The notes below the pieces were generated by a model that worked only from the letters and a program-made list of their open reading frames with translations, was not told the origin of the DNA and did not search any database. The translations under genes and the position numbers were made by a program. A DNA stretch of 64,000 nucleotides, taken from contig CAXKVF010000096.1 of NCBI GenBank assembly GCA_964057225.1, forward strand, positions 42,692-106,691. Direction: 5' to 3'. The stretch is from Auanema rhodensis. Taxonomy: Eukaryota > Nematoda > Chromadorea > Rhabditida > Rhabditidae. This document shows, piece by piece, positions 27,104-41,887 of this stretch. Each line of letters begins with the position of its first letter. The stretch's first letter is position 1.

Positions 27104-28335
27104 ATTTTTATTGATATTGGTTCATGGTAACCATGACTTTGAAATTTACGTGAACTTTAATTTATGCTAATTAAATGTACACGTGATGTGCACTTGGTAT
27201 GTAACTCGCTTCACGTGAAAGATAAAGAGATGCGGTTTTCAAAATTAGATTCCCCATGTCCATATTAGTCTAAAAACAAATTTTTATTGATATTGGTTCA
27301 TGGTAACCATGACTTTGAAATTTACGTGAACTTTAATTTATGCTAATTAAATGTACACGTGATGTGCACTTGGTATGTAACTCGCTTTACGTGAAAGATA
27401 AAGAGATGCGGTTTTCAAAATTAGATTCCCTATGTCCATATTAGTCTAAAAACAAATTTTTATTGATATTGGTTCATGGTAACCATGACTTTGAAATTTA
27501 CGTGAACTTTAATTTATGCTAATTGAATGTACACGTGATGTGCACTTGGTATGTAACTCGCTTCACGTGAAAGATAAAGAGATGCGGTTTTCAAAATTAG
27601 ATTCCCCATGTCCATATTAGTCTAAAAACAAATTTTTATTGATATTGGTTCATGGTAACCATGACTTTGAAATTTACGTGAACTTTAATTTATGCTAATT
27701 AAATGTACACGTGATGTGCACTTGGTATGTAACTCGCTTCACGTGAAAGATAAAGAGATGCGGTTTTCAAAATTAGATTCCCCATGTCCATATTAGTCTA
27801 AAAACAAATTTTTATTGATATTGGTTCATGGTAACCATGACTTTGAAATTTACGTGAACTTTAATTTATGCTAATTAAATGTACACGTGATGTGCACTTG
27901 GTATGTAACTCGCTTCACGTGAAAGATAAAGAGATGCGGTTTTCAAAATTAGATTCCCCATGTCCATATTAGTCTAAAAACAAATTTTTATTGATATTGG
28001 TTCATGGTAACCATGACTTTGAATTTTACGTGAACTTTAATTTATGCTAATTGAATGTACACGTGATGTGCACTTGGTATGTAACTCGCTTCACGTGAAA
28101 GATAAAGAGATGCGGTTTTCAAAATTAGATTCCCCATGTCCATATTAGTCTAAAAACAAATTTTTATTGATATTGGTGCATGGTAACCATGACTTTGAAA
28201 TTTACGTGAACTTTAATTTATGCTAATTAAATGTACACGTGATGTGCACTTGGTATGTAACTCGCTTCACGTGAAAGATGAAGAGATGCGGTTTTCAAAA
28301 TTAGATTCCCCATGTCCATATTAGTCTAAAAACAA

Positions 28336-29391
28336 ATTTTTATTGATATTGGTTCATGGTAACCATGACTTTGAAATTTACGTGAACTTTAATTTATGCT
28401 AATTAAATGTACACGTGATGTGCACTTGGTATGTAACTCGCTTCACGTGAAAGATAAAGAGATGCGGTTTTCAAAATTAGATTCCCCATGTCCATATTAG
28501 TCTAAAAACAAATTTTTATTGATATTGGTTCATGGTAACCATGACTTTGAAATTTACGTGAACTTTAATTTATGCTAATTAAATGTACACGTGATGTGCA
28601 CTTGGTATGTAACTCGCTTCACGTGAAAGATGAAGAGATGCGGTTTTCAAAATTAGATTCCCCATGTCCATATTAGTCTAAAAACAAATTTTTATTGATA
28701 TTGGTGCATGGTAACCATGACTTTGAAATTTACGTGAACTTTAATTTATGCTAATTAAATGTACACGTGATGTGCACTTGGTATGTAACTCGCTTCACGT
28801 GAAAGATGAAGAGATGCGGTTTTCAAAATTAGATTCCCCATGTCCATATTAGTCTAAAAACAAATTTTTATTGATATTGGTTCATGGTAACCATGACTTT
28901 GAAATTTACGTGAACTTTAATTTATGCTAATTAAATGTACACGTGATGTGCACTTGGTATGTAACTCGCTTCACGTGAAAGATAAAGAGATGCGGTTTTC
29001 AAAATTAGATTCCCCATGTCCATATTAGTCTAAAAACAAATTTTTATTGATATTGGTTCATGGTAACCATGACTTTGAAATTTACGTGAACTTTAATTTA
29101 TGCTAATTAAATGTACACGTGATGTGCACTTGGTATGTAACTCGCTTCACGTGAAAGATGAAGAGATGCGGTTTTCAAAATTAGATTCCCCATGTCCATA
29201 TTAGTCTAAAAACAAATTTTTATTGATATTGGTGCATGGTAACCATGACTTTGAAATTTACGTGAACTTTAATTTATGCTAATTAAATGTACACGTGATG
29301 TGCACTTGGTATGTAACTCGCTTCACGTGAAAGATGAAGAGATGCGGTTTTCAAAATTAGATTCCCCATGTCCATATTAGTCTAAAAACAA
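28336..29391 (+). repeat. 3-monomer unit in tandem (2 x 528 bp)
   Basis: The order plain, m121G, m19G+m121G occupies 28336-28863 and repeats at 28864-29391. Here m121G reappears after an absence of about 8.8 kb. The block resembles domain B more than its surroundings. Confidence 0.75.
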
Positions 29392-29743
29392 ATTTTTATT
29401 GATATTGGTTCATGGTAACCATGACTTTGAAATTTACGTGAACTTTAATTTATGCTAATTAAATGTACACGTGATGTGCACTTGGTATGTAACTCGCTTC
29501 ACGTGAAAGATAAAGAGATGCGGTTTTCAAAATTAGATTCCCCATGTCCATATTAGTCTAAAAACAAATTTTTATTGATATTGGTTCATGGTAACCATGA
29601 CTTTGAAATTTACGTGAACTTTAATTTATGCTAATTAAATGTACACGTGATGTACACTTGGTATGTAACTCGCTTCACGTGAAAGATAAAGAGATGCGGT
29701 TTTCAAAATTAGATTCCCCATGTCCATATTAGTCTAAAAACAA

Positions 29744-30447
29744 ATTTTTATTGATATTGGTTCATGGTAACCATGACTTTGAAATTTACGTGTACTTTAA
29801 TTTATGCTAATTAAATGTACACGTGATGTGCACTTGGTATGTAACTCGCTTCACGTGAAAGATAAAGAGATGCGGTTTTCAAAATTAGATTCCCCATGTC
29901 CAAATTAGTCTAAAAACAAATTTTTATTGATATTGGTTCATGGTAACCATGACTTTGAATTTTACGTGAACTTTAATTTATGCTAATTAAATGTACACGT
30001 GATGTGCACTTGGTATGTAACTCGCTTCACGTGAAAGATAAAGAGATGCGGTTTTCAAAATTAGAATCCCCATGTCCATATTAGTCTAAAAACAAATTTT
30101 TATTGATATTGGTGCATGGTAACCATGACTTTGAAATTTACGTGAACTTTAATTTATGCTAATTAAATGTACACGTGATGTACACTTGGTATGTAACTCG
30201 CTTCACGTGAAAGATAAAGAGATGCGGTTTTCAAAATTAGATTCCCCATGTCCATATTAGTCTAAAAACAAATTTTTTTTGATATTGGTTCATGGTAACC
30301 ATGACTTTGAAATTTACGTGAACTTTAATTTATGCTAATTAAATGTACACGTGATGTGCACTTGGTATGTAACTCGCTTCACGTGAAAGATGAAGAGATG
30401 CGGTTTTCAAAATTAGATTCCCCATGTCCATATTAGTCTAAAAACAA
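29744..30447 (+). repeat. Variant cassette (4 monomers), altered last member
   Basis: The order is m50T+m160A; m41T (with GAATCCCC near 30065); m19G+m87A; then an m7T monomer that carries m121G and lacks m109T and m152T. The last member therefore breaks the usual three-variant linkage and looks recombinant. The next monomer (30448) has TTTTTCTTG, a different change at m7. Confidence 0.8.
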
Positions 30448-31503
30448 ATTTTTCTTGATATTGGTGCATGGTAACCATGACTTTGAAATTTACGTGAACT
30501 TTAATTTATGCTAATTAAATGTACACGTGATGTGCACTTGGTATGTAACTCGCTTCACGTGAAAGATGAAGAGATGCGGTTTTCAAAATTAGATTCCCCA
30601 TGTCCATATTAGTCTAAAAACAAATTTTTATTGATATTGGTTCATGGTAACCATGACTTTGAAATTTACGTGAACTTTAATTTATGCTAATTAAATGTAC
30701 ACGTGATGTGCACTTGGTATGTAACTCGCTTCACGTGAAAGATAAAGAGATGCGGTTTTCAAAATTAGATTCCCCATGTCCATATTAGTCTAAAAACAAA
30801 TTTTTATTGATATTGGTTCATGGTAACCATGACTTTGAAATTTACGTGAACTTTAATTTATGCTAATTAAATGTACACGTGATGTGCACTTGGTATGTAA
30901 CTCGCTTCACGTGAAAGATAAAGAGATGCGGTTTTCAAAATTAGATTCCCCATGTCCATATTAGTCTAAAAACAAATTTTTATTGATATTGGTGCATGGT
31001 AACCATGACTTTGAAATTTACGTGAACTTTAATTTATGCTAATTAAATGTACACGTGATGTGCACTTGGTATGTAACTCGCTTCACGTGAAAGATAAAGA
31101 GATGCGGTTTTCAAAATTAGATTCCCCATGTCCATATTAGTCTAAAAACAAATTTTTATTGATATTGGTTCATGGTAACCATGACTTTGAAATTTACGTG
31201 AACTTTAATTTATGCTAATTAAATGTACACGTGATGTGCACTTGGTATGTAACTCGCTTCACGTGAAAGATAAAGAGATGCGGTTTTCAAAATTAGATTC
31301 CCCATGTCCATATTAGTCTAAAAACAAATTTTTATTGATATTGGTGCATGGTAACCATGACTTTGAAATTTACGTGAACTTTAATTTATGCTAATTAAAT
31401 GTACACGTGATGTACACTTGGTATGTAACTCGCTTCACGTAAAAGATAAAGAGATGCGGTTTTCAAAATTAGATTCCCCATGTCCATATTAGTCTAAAAA
31501 CAA

Positions 31504-32207
31504 ATTTTTATTGATATTGGTTCATGGTAACCATGACTTTGAAATTTACGTGTACTTTAATTTATGCTAATTAAATGTACACGTGATGTGCACTTGGTAT
31601 GTAACTCGCTTCACGTGAAAGATAAAGAGATGCGGTTTTCAAAATTAGATTCCCCATGTCCAAATTAGTCTAAAAACAAATTTTTATTGATATTGGTTCA
31701 TGGTAACCATGACTTTGAATTTTACGTGAACTTTAATTTATGCTAATTAAATGTACACGTGATGTGCACTTGGTATGTAACTCGCTTCACGTGAAAGATA
31801 AAGAGATGCGGTTTTCAAAATTAGATTCCCCATGTCCATATTAGTCTAAAAACAAATTTTTATTGATATTGGTGCATGGTAACCATGACTTTGAAATTTA
31901 CGTGAACTTTAATTTATGCTAATTAAATGTACACGTGATGTACACTTGGTATGTAACTCGCTTCACGTGAAAGATAAAGAGATGCGGTTTTCAAAATTAG
32001 ATTCCCCATGTCCATATTAGTCTAAAAACAAATTTTTTTTGATATTGGTTCATGGTAACCATGACTTTGAAATTTACGTGAACTTTAATTTATGCTAATT
32101 AAATGTACACGTGATGTGCACTTGGTATGTAACTCGCTTTACGTGAAAGATAAAGAGATGCGGTTTTCAAAATTAGATTCCCTATGTCCATATTAGTCTA
32201 AAAACAA
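31504..32207 (+). repeat. Variant cassette (4 monomers)
   Basis: The order is m50T+m160A; m41T; m19G+m87A; m7T+m109T+m152T. The preceding monomer (31328) is also m19G+m87A and has CACGTAAAAG near 31440, which changes the edge of the second CACGTG. The start is 1,760 bp (ten monomers) after the cassette at 29744. Confidence 0.83.
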
Positions 32208-35200
32208 ATTTTTATTGATATTGGTTCATGGTAACCATGACTTTGAAATTTACGTGAACTTTAATTTATGCTAATTAAATGTACACGTGATGTGCACTTG
32301 GTATGTAACTCGCTTCACGTGAAAGATAAAGAGATGCGGTTTTCAAAATTAGATTCCCCATGTCCATATTAGTCTAAAAACAAATTTTTATTGATATTGG
32401 TTCATGGTAACCATGACTTTGAAATTTACGTGAACTTTAATTTATGCTAATTAAATGTACACGTGATGTGCACTTGGTATGTAACTCGCTTCACGTGAAA
32501 GATAAAGAGATGCGGTTTTCAAAATTAGATTCCCCATGTCCATATTAGTCTAAAAACAAATTTTTATTGATATTGGTTCATGGTAACCATGACTTTGAAA
32601 TTTACGTGAACTTTAATTTATGCTAATTAAATGTACACGTGATGTGCACTTGGTATGTAACTCGCTTCACGTGAAAGATAAAGAGATGCGGTTTTCAAAA
32701 TTAGATTCCCCATGTCCATATTAGTCTAAAAACAAATTTTTATTGATATTGGTTCATGGTAACCATGACTTTGAAATTTACGTGAACTTTAATTTATGCT
32801 AATTAAATGTACACGTGATGTGCACTTGGTATGTAACTCGCTTCACGTGAAAGATAAAGAGATGCGGTTTTCAAAATTAGATTCCCCATGTCCATATTAG
32901 TCTAAAAACAAATTTTTATTGATATTGGTTCATGGTAACCATGACTTTGAATTTTACGTGAACTTTAATTTATGCTAATTGAATGTACACGTGATGTGCA
33001 CTTGGTATGTAACTCGCTTCACGTGAAAGATAAAGAGATGCGGTTTTCAAAATTAGATTCCCCATGTCCATATTAGTCTAAAAACAAATTTTTATTGATA
33101 TTGGTGCATGGTAACCATGACTTTGAAATTTACGTGAACTTTAATTTATGCTAATTAAATGTACACGTGATGTGCACTTGGTATGTAACTCGCTTCACGT
33201 GAAAGATGAAGAGATGCGGTTTTCAAAATTAGATTCCCCATGTCCATATTAGTCTAAAAACAAATTTTTATTGATATTGGTTCATGGTAACCATGACTTT
33301 GAAATTTACGTGAACTTTAATTTATGCTAATTAAATGTACACGTGATGTGCACTTGGTATGTAACTCGCTTCAAGTGAAAGATAAAGAGATGCGGTTTTC
33401 AAAATTAGATTCCCCATGTCCATATTAGTCTAAAAACAAATTTTTATTGATATTGGTTCATGGTAACCATGACTTTGAAATTTACGTGAACTTTAATTTA
33501 TGCTAATTAAATGTACACGTGATGTGCACTTGGTATGTAACTCGCTTCACGTGAAAGATAAAGAGATGCGGTTTTCAAAATTAGATTCCCCATGTCCATA
33601 TTAGTCTAAAAACAAATTTTTATTGATATTGGTTCATGGTAACCATGACTTTATATTTTACGTGAACTTTAATTTATGCTAATTGAATGTACACGTGATG
33701 TGCACTTGGTATGTAACTCGCTTCACGTGAAAGATAAAGAGATGCGGTTTTCAAAATTAGATTCCCCATGTCCATATTAGTCTAAAAACAAATTTTTATT
33801 GATATTGGTGCATGGTAACCATGACTTTGAAATTTACGTGAACTTTAATTTATGCTAATTAAATGTACACGTGATGTGCACTTGGTATGTAACTCGCTTC
33901 ACGTGAAAGATGAAGAGATGCGGTTTTCAAAATTAGATTCCCCATGTCCATATTAGTCTAAAAACAAATTTTTATTGATATTGGTTCATGGTAACCATGA
34001 CTTTGAAATTTACGTGAACTTTAATTTATGCTAATTAAATGTACACGTGATGTGCACTTGGTATGTAACTCGCTTCACGTGAAAGATAAAGAGATGCGGT
34101 TTTCAAAATTAGATTCCCCATGTCCATATTAGTCTAAAAACAAATTTTTATTGATATTGGTTCATGGTAACCATGACTTTGAAATTTACGTGAACTTTAA
34201 TTTATGCTAATTAAATGTACACGTGATGTGCACTTGGTATGTAACTCGCTTCACGTGAAAGATGAAGAGATGCGGTTTTCAAAATTAGATTCCCCATGTC
34301 CATATTAGTCTAAAAACAAATTTTTATTGATATTGGTGCATGGTAACCATGACTTTGAAATTTACGTGAACTTTAATTTATGCTAATTAAATGTACACGT
34401 GATGTGCACTTGGTATGTAACTCGCTTCACGTGAAAGATGAAGAGATGCGGTTTTCAAAATTAGATTCCCCATGTCCATATTAGTCTAAAAACAAATTTT
34501 TATTGATATTGGTTCATGGTAACCATGACTTTGAAATTTACGTGAACTTTAATTTATGCTAATTAAATGTACACGTGATGTGCACTTGGTATGTAACTCG
34601 CTTCACGTGAAAGATAAAGAGATGCGGTTTTCAAAATTAGATTCCCCATGTCCATATTAGTCTAAAAACAAATTTTTATTGATATTGGTTCATGGTAACC
34701 ATGACTTTGAATTTTACGTGAACTTTAATTTATGCTAATTGAATGTACACGTGATGTGCACTTGGTATGTAACTCGCTTCACGTGAAAGATAAAGAGATG
34801 CGGTTTTCAAAATTAGATTCCCCATGTCCATATTAGTCTAAAAACAAATTTTTATTGATATTGGTGCATGGTAACCATGACTTTGAAATTTACGTGAACT
34901 TTAATTTATGCTAATTAAATGTACACGTGATGTGCACTTGGTATGTAACTCGCTTCACGTGAAAGATAAAGAGATGCGGTTTTCAAAATTAGATTCCCCA
35001 TGTCCATATTAGTCTAAAAACAAATTTTTATTGATATTGGTTCATGGTAACCATGACTTTGAAATTTACGTGAACTTTAATTTATGCTAATTAAATGTAC
35101 ACGTGATGTGCACTTGGTATGTAACTCGCTTCACGTGAAAGATAAAGAGATGCGGTTTCCAAAATTAGATTCCCCATGTCCATATTAGTCTAAAAACAAA

Positions 35201-35375
35201 TTTTTATTGATATTGGTTCATGGTAACCATGACTTTGAAATTTACGTGAACTTTAATTTATGCTAATTAAATGTACACGTGATGTGCACTTGGTATGTAA
35301 CTCGCTTCACGTGAAAGATAAAGAGATGCGGTTTTCAAAATTAGATTCCCCATGTCCATATTAGTCTAAAAACAA

Positions 35376-36079
35376 ATTTTTATTGATATTGGTTCATGGT
35401 AACCATGACTTTGAAATTTACGTGTACTTTAATTTATGCTAATTAAATGTATACGTGATGTGCACTTGGTATGTAACTCGCTTCACGTGAAAGATAAAGA
35501 GATGCGGTTTTCAAAATTAGATTCCCCATGTCCAAATTAGTCTAAAAACAAATTTTTATTGATATTGGTTCATGGTAACCATGACTTTGAATTTTACGTG
35601 AACTTTAATTTATGCTAATTAAATGTACACGTGATGTGCACTTGGTATGTAACTCGCTTCACGTGAAAGATAAAGAGATGCGGTTTTCAAAATTAGATTT
35701 CCCATGTCCATATTAGTCTAAAAACAAATTTTTATTAATATTGGTGCATGGTAACCATGACTTTGAAATTTACGTGAACTTTAATTTATGCTAATTAAAT
35801 GTACACGTGATGTACACTTGGTATGTAACTCGCTTCACGTGAAAGATAAAGAGATGCGGTTTTCAAAATTAGATTCCCCATGTCCATATTAGTCTAAAAA
35901 CAAATTTTTTTTGATATTGGTTCATGGTAACCATGACTTTGAAATTTACGTGAACTTTAATTTATGCTAATTAAATGTACACGTGATGTGCACTTGGTAT
36001 GTAACTCGCTTTACGTGAAAGATAAAGAGATGCGGTTTTCAAAATTAGATTCCCTATGTCCATATTAGTCTAAAAACAA
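35376..36079 (+). repeat. Variant cassette (4 monomers)
   Basis: The order is m50T+m160A; m41T; m19G+m87A; m7T+m109T+m152T. Private changes include TATACGTG near 35451, which removes the first CACGTG, and ATTAATATTGG near 35736. Confidence 0.83.
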
Positions 36080-36783
36080 ATTTTTATTGATATTGGTTCA
36101 TGGTAACCATGACTTTGAATTTTACGTGAACTTTAATTTATGCTAATTGAATGTACACGTGATGTGCACTTGGTATGTAACTCGCTTCACGTGAAAGATA
36201 AAGAGATGCGGTTTTCAAAATTAGATTCCCCATGTCCATATTAGTCTAAAAACAAATTTTTATTGATATTGGTTCATGGTAACCATGACTTTGAAATTTA
36301 CGTGTACTTTAATTTATGCTAATTAAATGTACACGTGATGTGCACTTGGTATGTAACTCGCTTCACGTGAAAGATAAAGAGATGCGGTTTTCAAAATTAG
36401 ATTCCCTATGTCCATATTAGTCTAAAAACAAATTTTTATTGATATTGGTTCATGGTAACCATGACTTTGAAATTTACGTGAACTTTAATTTATGCTAATT
36501 AAATGTACACGTGATGTGCACTTGGTATGTAACTCGCTTCACGTGAAAGATAAAGAGATGCGGTTTTCAAAATTAGATTCCCCATGTCCATATTAGTCTA
36601 AAAACAAATTTTTATTGATATTGGTTCATGGTAACCATGACTTAGAATTTTACGTGAACTTTAATTTATGCTAATTGAATGTACACGTGATGTGCACTTG
36701 GTATGTAACTCGCTTCACGTGAAAGATAAAGAGATGCGGTTTTCAAAATTAGATTCCCCATGTCCATATTAGTCTAAAAACAA

Positions 36784-38719
36784 ATTTTTATTGATATTGG
36801 TGCATGGTAACCATGACTTTGAAATTTACGTGAACTTTAATTTATGCTAATTAAATGTACACGTGATGTGCACTTGGTATGTAACTCGCTTCACGTGAAA
36901 GATGAAGAGATGCGGTTTTCAAAATTAGATTCCCCATGTCCATATTAGTCTAAAAACAAATTTTTATTGATATTGGTTCATGGTAACCATGACTTTGAAA
37001 TTTACGTGAACTTTAATTTATGCTAATTAAATGTACACGTGATGTGCACTTGGTATGTAACTCGCTTCACGTGAAAGATAAAGAGATGCGGTTTTCAAAA
37101 TTAGATTCCCCATGTCCATATTAGTCTAAAAACAAATTTTTATTGATATTGGTTCATGGTAACCATGACTTTGAATTTTACGTGAACTTTAATTTATGCT
37201 AATTGAATGTACACGTGATGTGCACTTGGTATGTAACTCGCTTCACGTGAAAGATAAAGAGATGCGGTTTTCAAAATTAGATTCCCCATGTCCATATTAG
37301 TCTAAAAACAAATTTTTATTGATATTGGTGCATGGTAACCATGACTTTGAAATTTACGTGAACTTTAATTTATGCTAATTAAATGTACACGTGATGTGCA
37401 CTTGGTATGTAACTTGCTTCACGTGAAAGATAAAGAGATGCGGTTTTCAAAATTAGATTCCCCATGTCCATATTAGTCTAAAAACAAATTTTTATTGATA
37501 TTGGTTCATGGTAACCATGACTTTGAAATTTACGTGAACTTTAATTTATGCTAATTAAATGTACACGTGATGTGCACTTGGTATGTAACTCGCTTCACGT
37601 GAAAGATAAAGAGATGCGGTTTTCAAAATTAGATTCCCCATGTCCATATTAGTCTAAAAACAAATTTTTATTGATATTGGTTCATGGTAACCATGACTTT
37701 GAAATTTACGTGAACTTTAATTTATGCTAATTAAATGTACACGTGATGTGCACTTGGTATGTAACTCGCTTCACGTGAAAGATAAAGAGATGCGGTTTTC
37801 AAAATTAGATTCCCCATGTCCATATTAGTCTAAAAACAAATTTTTATTGATATTGGTGCATGGTAACCATGACTTTGAAATTTACGTGAACTTTAATTTA
37901 TGCTAATTAAATGTACACGTGATGTGCACTTGGTATGTAACTCGCTTCACGTGAAAGATGAAGAGATGCGGTTTTCAAAATTAGATTCCCCATGTCCATA
38001 TTAGTCTAAAAACAAATTTTTATTGATATTGGTTCATGGTAACCATGACTTTGAAATTTACGTGAACTTTAATTTATGCTAATTAAATGTACACGTGATG
38101 TGCACTTGGTATGTAACTCGCTTCACGTGAAAGATAAAGAGATGCGGTTTTCAAAATTAGATTCCCCATGTCCATATTAGTCTAAAAACAAATTTTTATT
38201 GATATTGGTTCATGGTAACCATGACTTTGAAATTTACGTGAACTTTAATTTATGCTAATTAAATGTACACGTGATGTGCACTTGGTATGTAACTCGCTTC
38301 ACGTGAAAGATGAAGAGATGCGGTTTTCAAAATTAGATTCCCCATGTCCATATTAGTCTAAAAACAAATTTTTATTGATATTGGTTCATGGTAACCATGA
38401 CTTTGAAATTTACGTGAACTTTAATTTATGCTAATTAAATGTACACGTGATGTGCACTTGGTATGTAACTCGCTTCACGTGAAAGATGAAGAGATGCGGT
38501 TTTCAAAATTAGATTCCCCATGTCCATATTAGTCTAAAAACAAATTTTTATTGATATTGGTTCATGGTAACCATGACTTTGAAATTTACGTGAACTTTAA
38601 TTTATGCTAATTAAATGTACACGTGATGTGCACTTGGTATGTAACTCGCTTCACGTGAAAGATAAAGAGATGCGGTTTTCAAAATTAGATTCCCCATGTC
38701 CATATTAGTCTAAAAACAA
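36784..38719 (+). repeat. 11-monomer block, copy 1 of a 3,168-bp-spaced repeat
   Basis: The order is m19G+m121G; plain; m41T+m70G; m19G with m104 C>T (AACTTGC); plain; plain; m19G+m121G; plain; m121G; m121G; plain. The m104T change in the fourth monomer recurs at the same place in copy 2, supporting duplication of the whole block. Confidence 0.87.
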
Positions 38720-40303
38720 ATTTTTATTGATATTGGTTCATGGTAACCATGACTTTGAATTTTACGTGAACTTTAATTTATGCTAATTGAATGTACACGT
38801 GATGTGCACTTGGTATGTAACTCGCTTCACGTGAAAGATAAAGAGATGCGGTTTTCAAAATTAGATTCCCCATGTCCATATTAGTCTAAAAACAAATTTT
38901 TATTGATATTGGTGCATGGTAACCATGACTTTGAAATTTACGTGAACTTTAATTTATGCTAATTGAATGTACACGTGATGTGCACTTGGTATGTAACTCG
39001 CTTCACGTGAAAGATAAAGAGATGCGGTTTTCAAAATTAGATTCCCCATGTCCATATTAGTCTAAAAACAAATTTTTATTGATATTGGTGCATGGTAACC
39101 ATGACTTTGAAATTTACGTGAACTTTAATTTATGCTAATTAAATGTACACGTGATGTGCACTTGGTATGTAACTCGCTTCACGTGAAAGATGAAGAGATG
39201 CGGTTTTCAAAATTAGATTCCCCATGTCCATATTAGTCTAAAAACAAATTTTTATTGATATTGGTTCATGGTAACCATGACTTTGAAATTTACGTGAACT
39301 TTAATTTATGCTAATTAAATGTACACGTGATGTGCACTTGGTATGTAACTCGCTTCACGTGAAAGATAAAGAGATGCGGTTTTCAAAATTAGATTCCCCA
39401 TGTCCATATTAGTCTAAAAACAAATTTTTATTGATATTGGTTCATGGTAACCATGACTTTGAAATTTACGTGAACTTTAATTTATGCTAATTAAATGTAC
39501 ACGTGATGTGCACTTGGTATGTAACTCGCTTCACGTGAAAGATGAAGAGATGCGGTTTTCAAAATTAGATTCCCCATGTCCATATTAGTCTAAAAACAAA
39601 TTTTTATTGATATTGGTTCATGGTAACCATGACTTTGAATTTTACGTGAACTTTAATTTATGCTAATTGAATGTACACGTGATGTGCACTTGGTATGTAA
39701 CTCGCTTCACGTGAAAGATAAAGAGATGCGGTTTTCAAAATTAGATTCCCCATGTCCATATTAGTCTAAAAACAAATTTTTATTGATATTGGTGCATGGT
39801 AACCATGACTTTGAAATTTACGTGAACTTTAATTTATGCTAATTGAATGTACACGTGATGTGCACTTGGTATGTAACTCGCTTCACGTGAAAGATAAAGA
39901 GATGCGGTTTTCAAAATTAGATTCCCCATGTCCATATTAGTCTAAAAACAAATTTTTATTGATATTGGTGCATGGTAACCATGACTTTGAAATTTACGTG
40001 AACTTTAATTTATGCTAATTAAATGTACACGTGATGTGCACTTGGTATGTAACTCGCTTCACGTGAAAGATGAAGAGATGCGGTTTTCAAAATTAGTTTC
40101 CCCATGTCCATATTAGTCTAAAAACAAATTTTTATTGATATTGGTTCATGGTAACCATGACTTTGAAATTTACGTGAACTTTAATTTATGCTAATTAAAT
40201 GTACACGTGATGTGCACTTGGTATGTAACTCGCTTCACGTGAAAGATAAAGAGATGCGGTTTTCAAAATTAGATTCCCCATGTCCATATTAGTCTAAAAA
40301 CAA
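38720..40303 (+). repeat. 5-monomer unit repeated at 880 bp
   Basis: The order m41T+m70G; m19G+m70G; m19G+m121G; plain; m121G occupies 38720-39599, and its first four members recur at 39600-40303. The second member is unusual because m70G occurs without m41T. The two tracts overlap the start of the next 11-monomer block at 39952, so the higher-order patterns are nested. Confidence 0.82.
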
Positions 40304-41887
40304 ATTTTTATCGATATTGGTTCATGGTAACCATGACTTTGAATTTTACGTGAACTTTAATTTATGCTAATTGAATGTACACGTGATGTGCACTTGGTAT
40401 GTAACTCGCTTCACGTGAAAGATAAAGAGATGCGGTTTTCAAAATTAGATTCCCCATGTCCATATTAGTCTAAAAACAAATTTTTATTGATATTGGTGCA
40501 TGGTAACCATGACTTTGAAATTTACGTGAACTTTAATTTATGCTAATTAAATGTACACGTGATGTGCACTTGGTATGTAACTTGCTTCACGTGAAAGATA
40601 AAGAGATGCGGTTTTCAAAATTAGATTCCCCATGTCCATATTAGTCTAAAAACAAATTTTTATTGATATTGGTTCATGGTAACCATGACTTTGAAATTTA
40701 CGTGAACTTTAATTTATGCTAATTAAATGTACACGTGATGTGCACTTGGTATGTAACTCGCTTCACGTGAAAGATAAAGAGATGCGGTTTTCAAAATTAG
40801 ATTCCCCATGTCCATATTAGTCTAAAAACAAATTTTTATTGATATTGGTTCATGGTAACCATGACTTTGAAATTTACGTGAACTTTAATTTATGCTAATT
40901 AAATGTACACGTGATGTGCACTTGGTATGTAACTCGCTTCACGTGAAAGATAAAGAGATGCGGTTTTCAAAATTAGATTCCCCATGTCCATATTAGTCTA
41001 AAAACAAATTTTTATTGATATTGGTGCATGGTAACCATGACTTTGAAATTTACGTGAACTTTAATTTATGCTAATTAAATGTACACGTGATGTGCACTTG
41101 GTATGTAACTCGCTTCACGTGAAAGATGAAGAGATGCGGTTTTCAAAATTAGATTCCCCATGTCCATATTAGTCTAAAAACAAATTTTTATTGATATTGG
41201 TTCATGGTAACCATGACTTTGAAATTTACGTGAACTTTAATTTATGCTAATTAAATGTACACGTGATGTGCACTTGGTATGTAACTCGCTTCACGTGAAA
41301 GATAAAGAGATGCGGTTTTCAAAATTAGATTCCCCATGTCCATATTAGTCTAAAAACAAATTTTTATTGATATTGGTTCATGGTAACCATGACTTTGAAA
41401 TTTACGTGAACTTTAATTTATGCTAATTAAATGTACACGTGATGTGCACTTGGTATGTAACTCGCTTCACGTGAAAGATGAAGAGATGCGGTTTTCAAAA
41501 TTAGATTCCCCATGTCCATATTAGTCTAAAAACAAATTTTTATTGATATTGGTTCATGGTAACCATGACTTTGAAATTTACGTGAACTTTAATTTATGCT
41601 AATTAAATGTACACGTGATGTGCACTTGGTATGTAACTCGCTTCACGTGAAAGATGAAGAGATGCGGTTTTCAAAATTAGATTCCCCATGTCCATATTAG
41701 TCTAAAAACAAATTTTTATTGATATTGGTTCATGGTAACCATGACTTTGAAATTTACGTGAACTTTAATTTATGCTAATTAAATGTACACGTGATGTGCA
41801 CTTGGTATGTAACTCGCTTCACGTGAAAGATAAAGAGATGCGGTTTTCAAAATTAGATTCCCCATGTCCATATTAGTCTAAAAACAA
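39952..41887 (+). repeat. 11-monomer block, copy 2 of the 3,168-bp-spaced repeat
   Basis: It matches 36784-38719 monomer for monomer, including m104T in the fourth member (near 40581). Visible differences are TTAGTTTCC near 40097 and m9 T>C (ATCGAT) near 40312. The similarity ends at 41888, where copy 1 has m41T+m70G and this copy has a plain monomer. Confidence 0.87.

Larger units (their letters stand above)
19712..32911 (+). repeat. Domain C: cassette-bearing satellite domain
   Basis: The domain is defined by repeated appearance of a monomer series rare elsewhere: m50T+m160A, then m41T without m70G, then m87A (GATGTACAC), then often m7T+m109T+m152T. Between cassettes lie plain, m19G and m41T+m70G monomers. 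m121G is absent until 28.27 kb and then returns, which suggests a domain-B-like block at about 28.1-30.6 kb. Confidence 0.82.
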
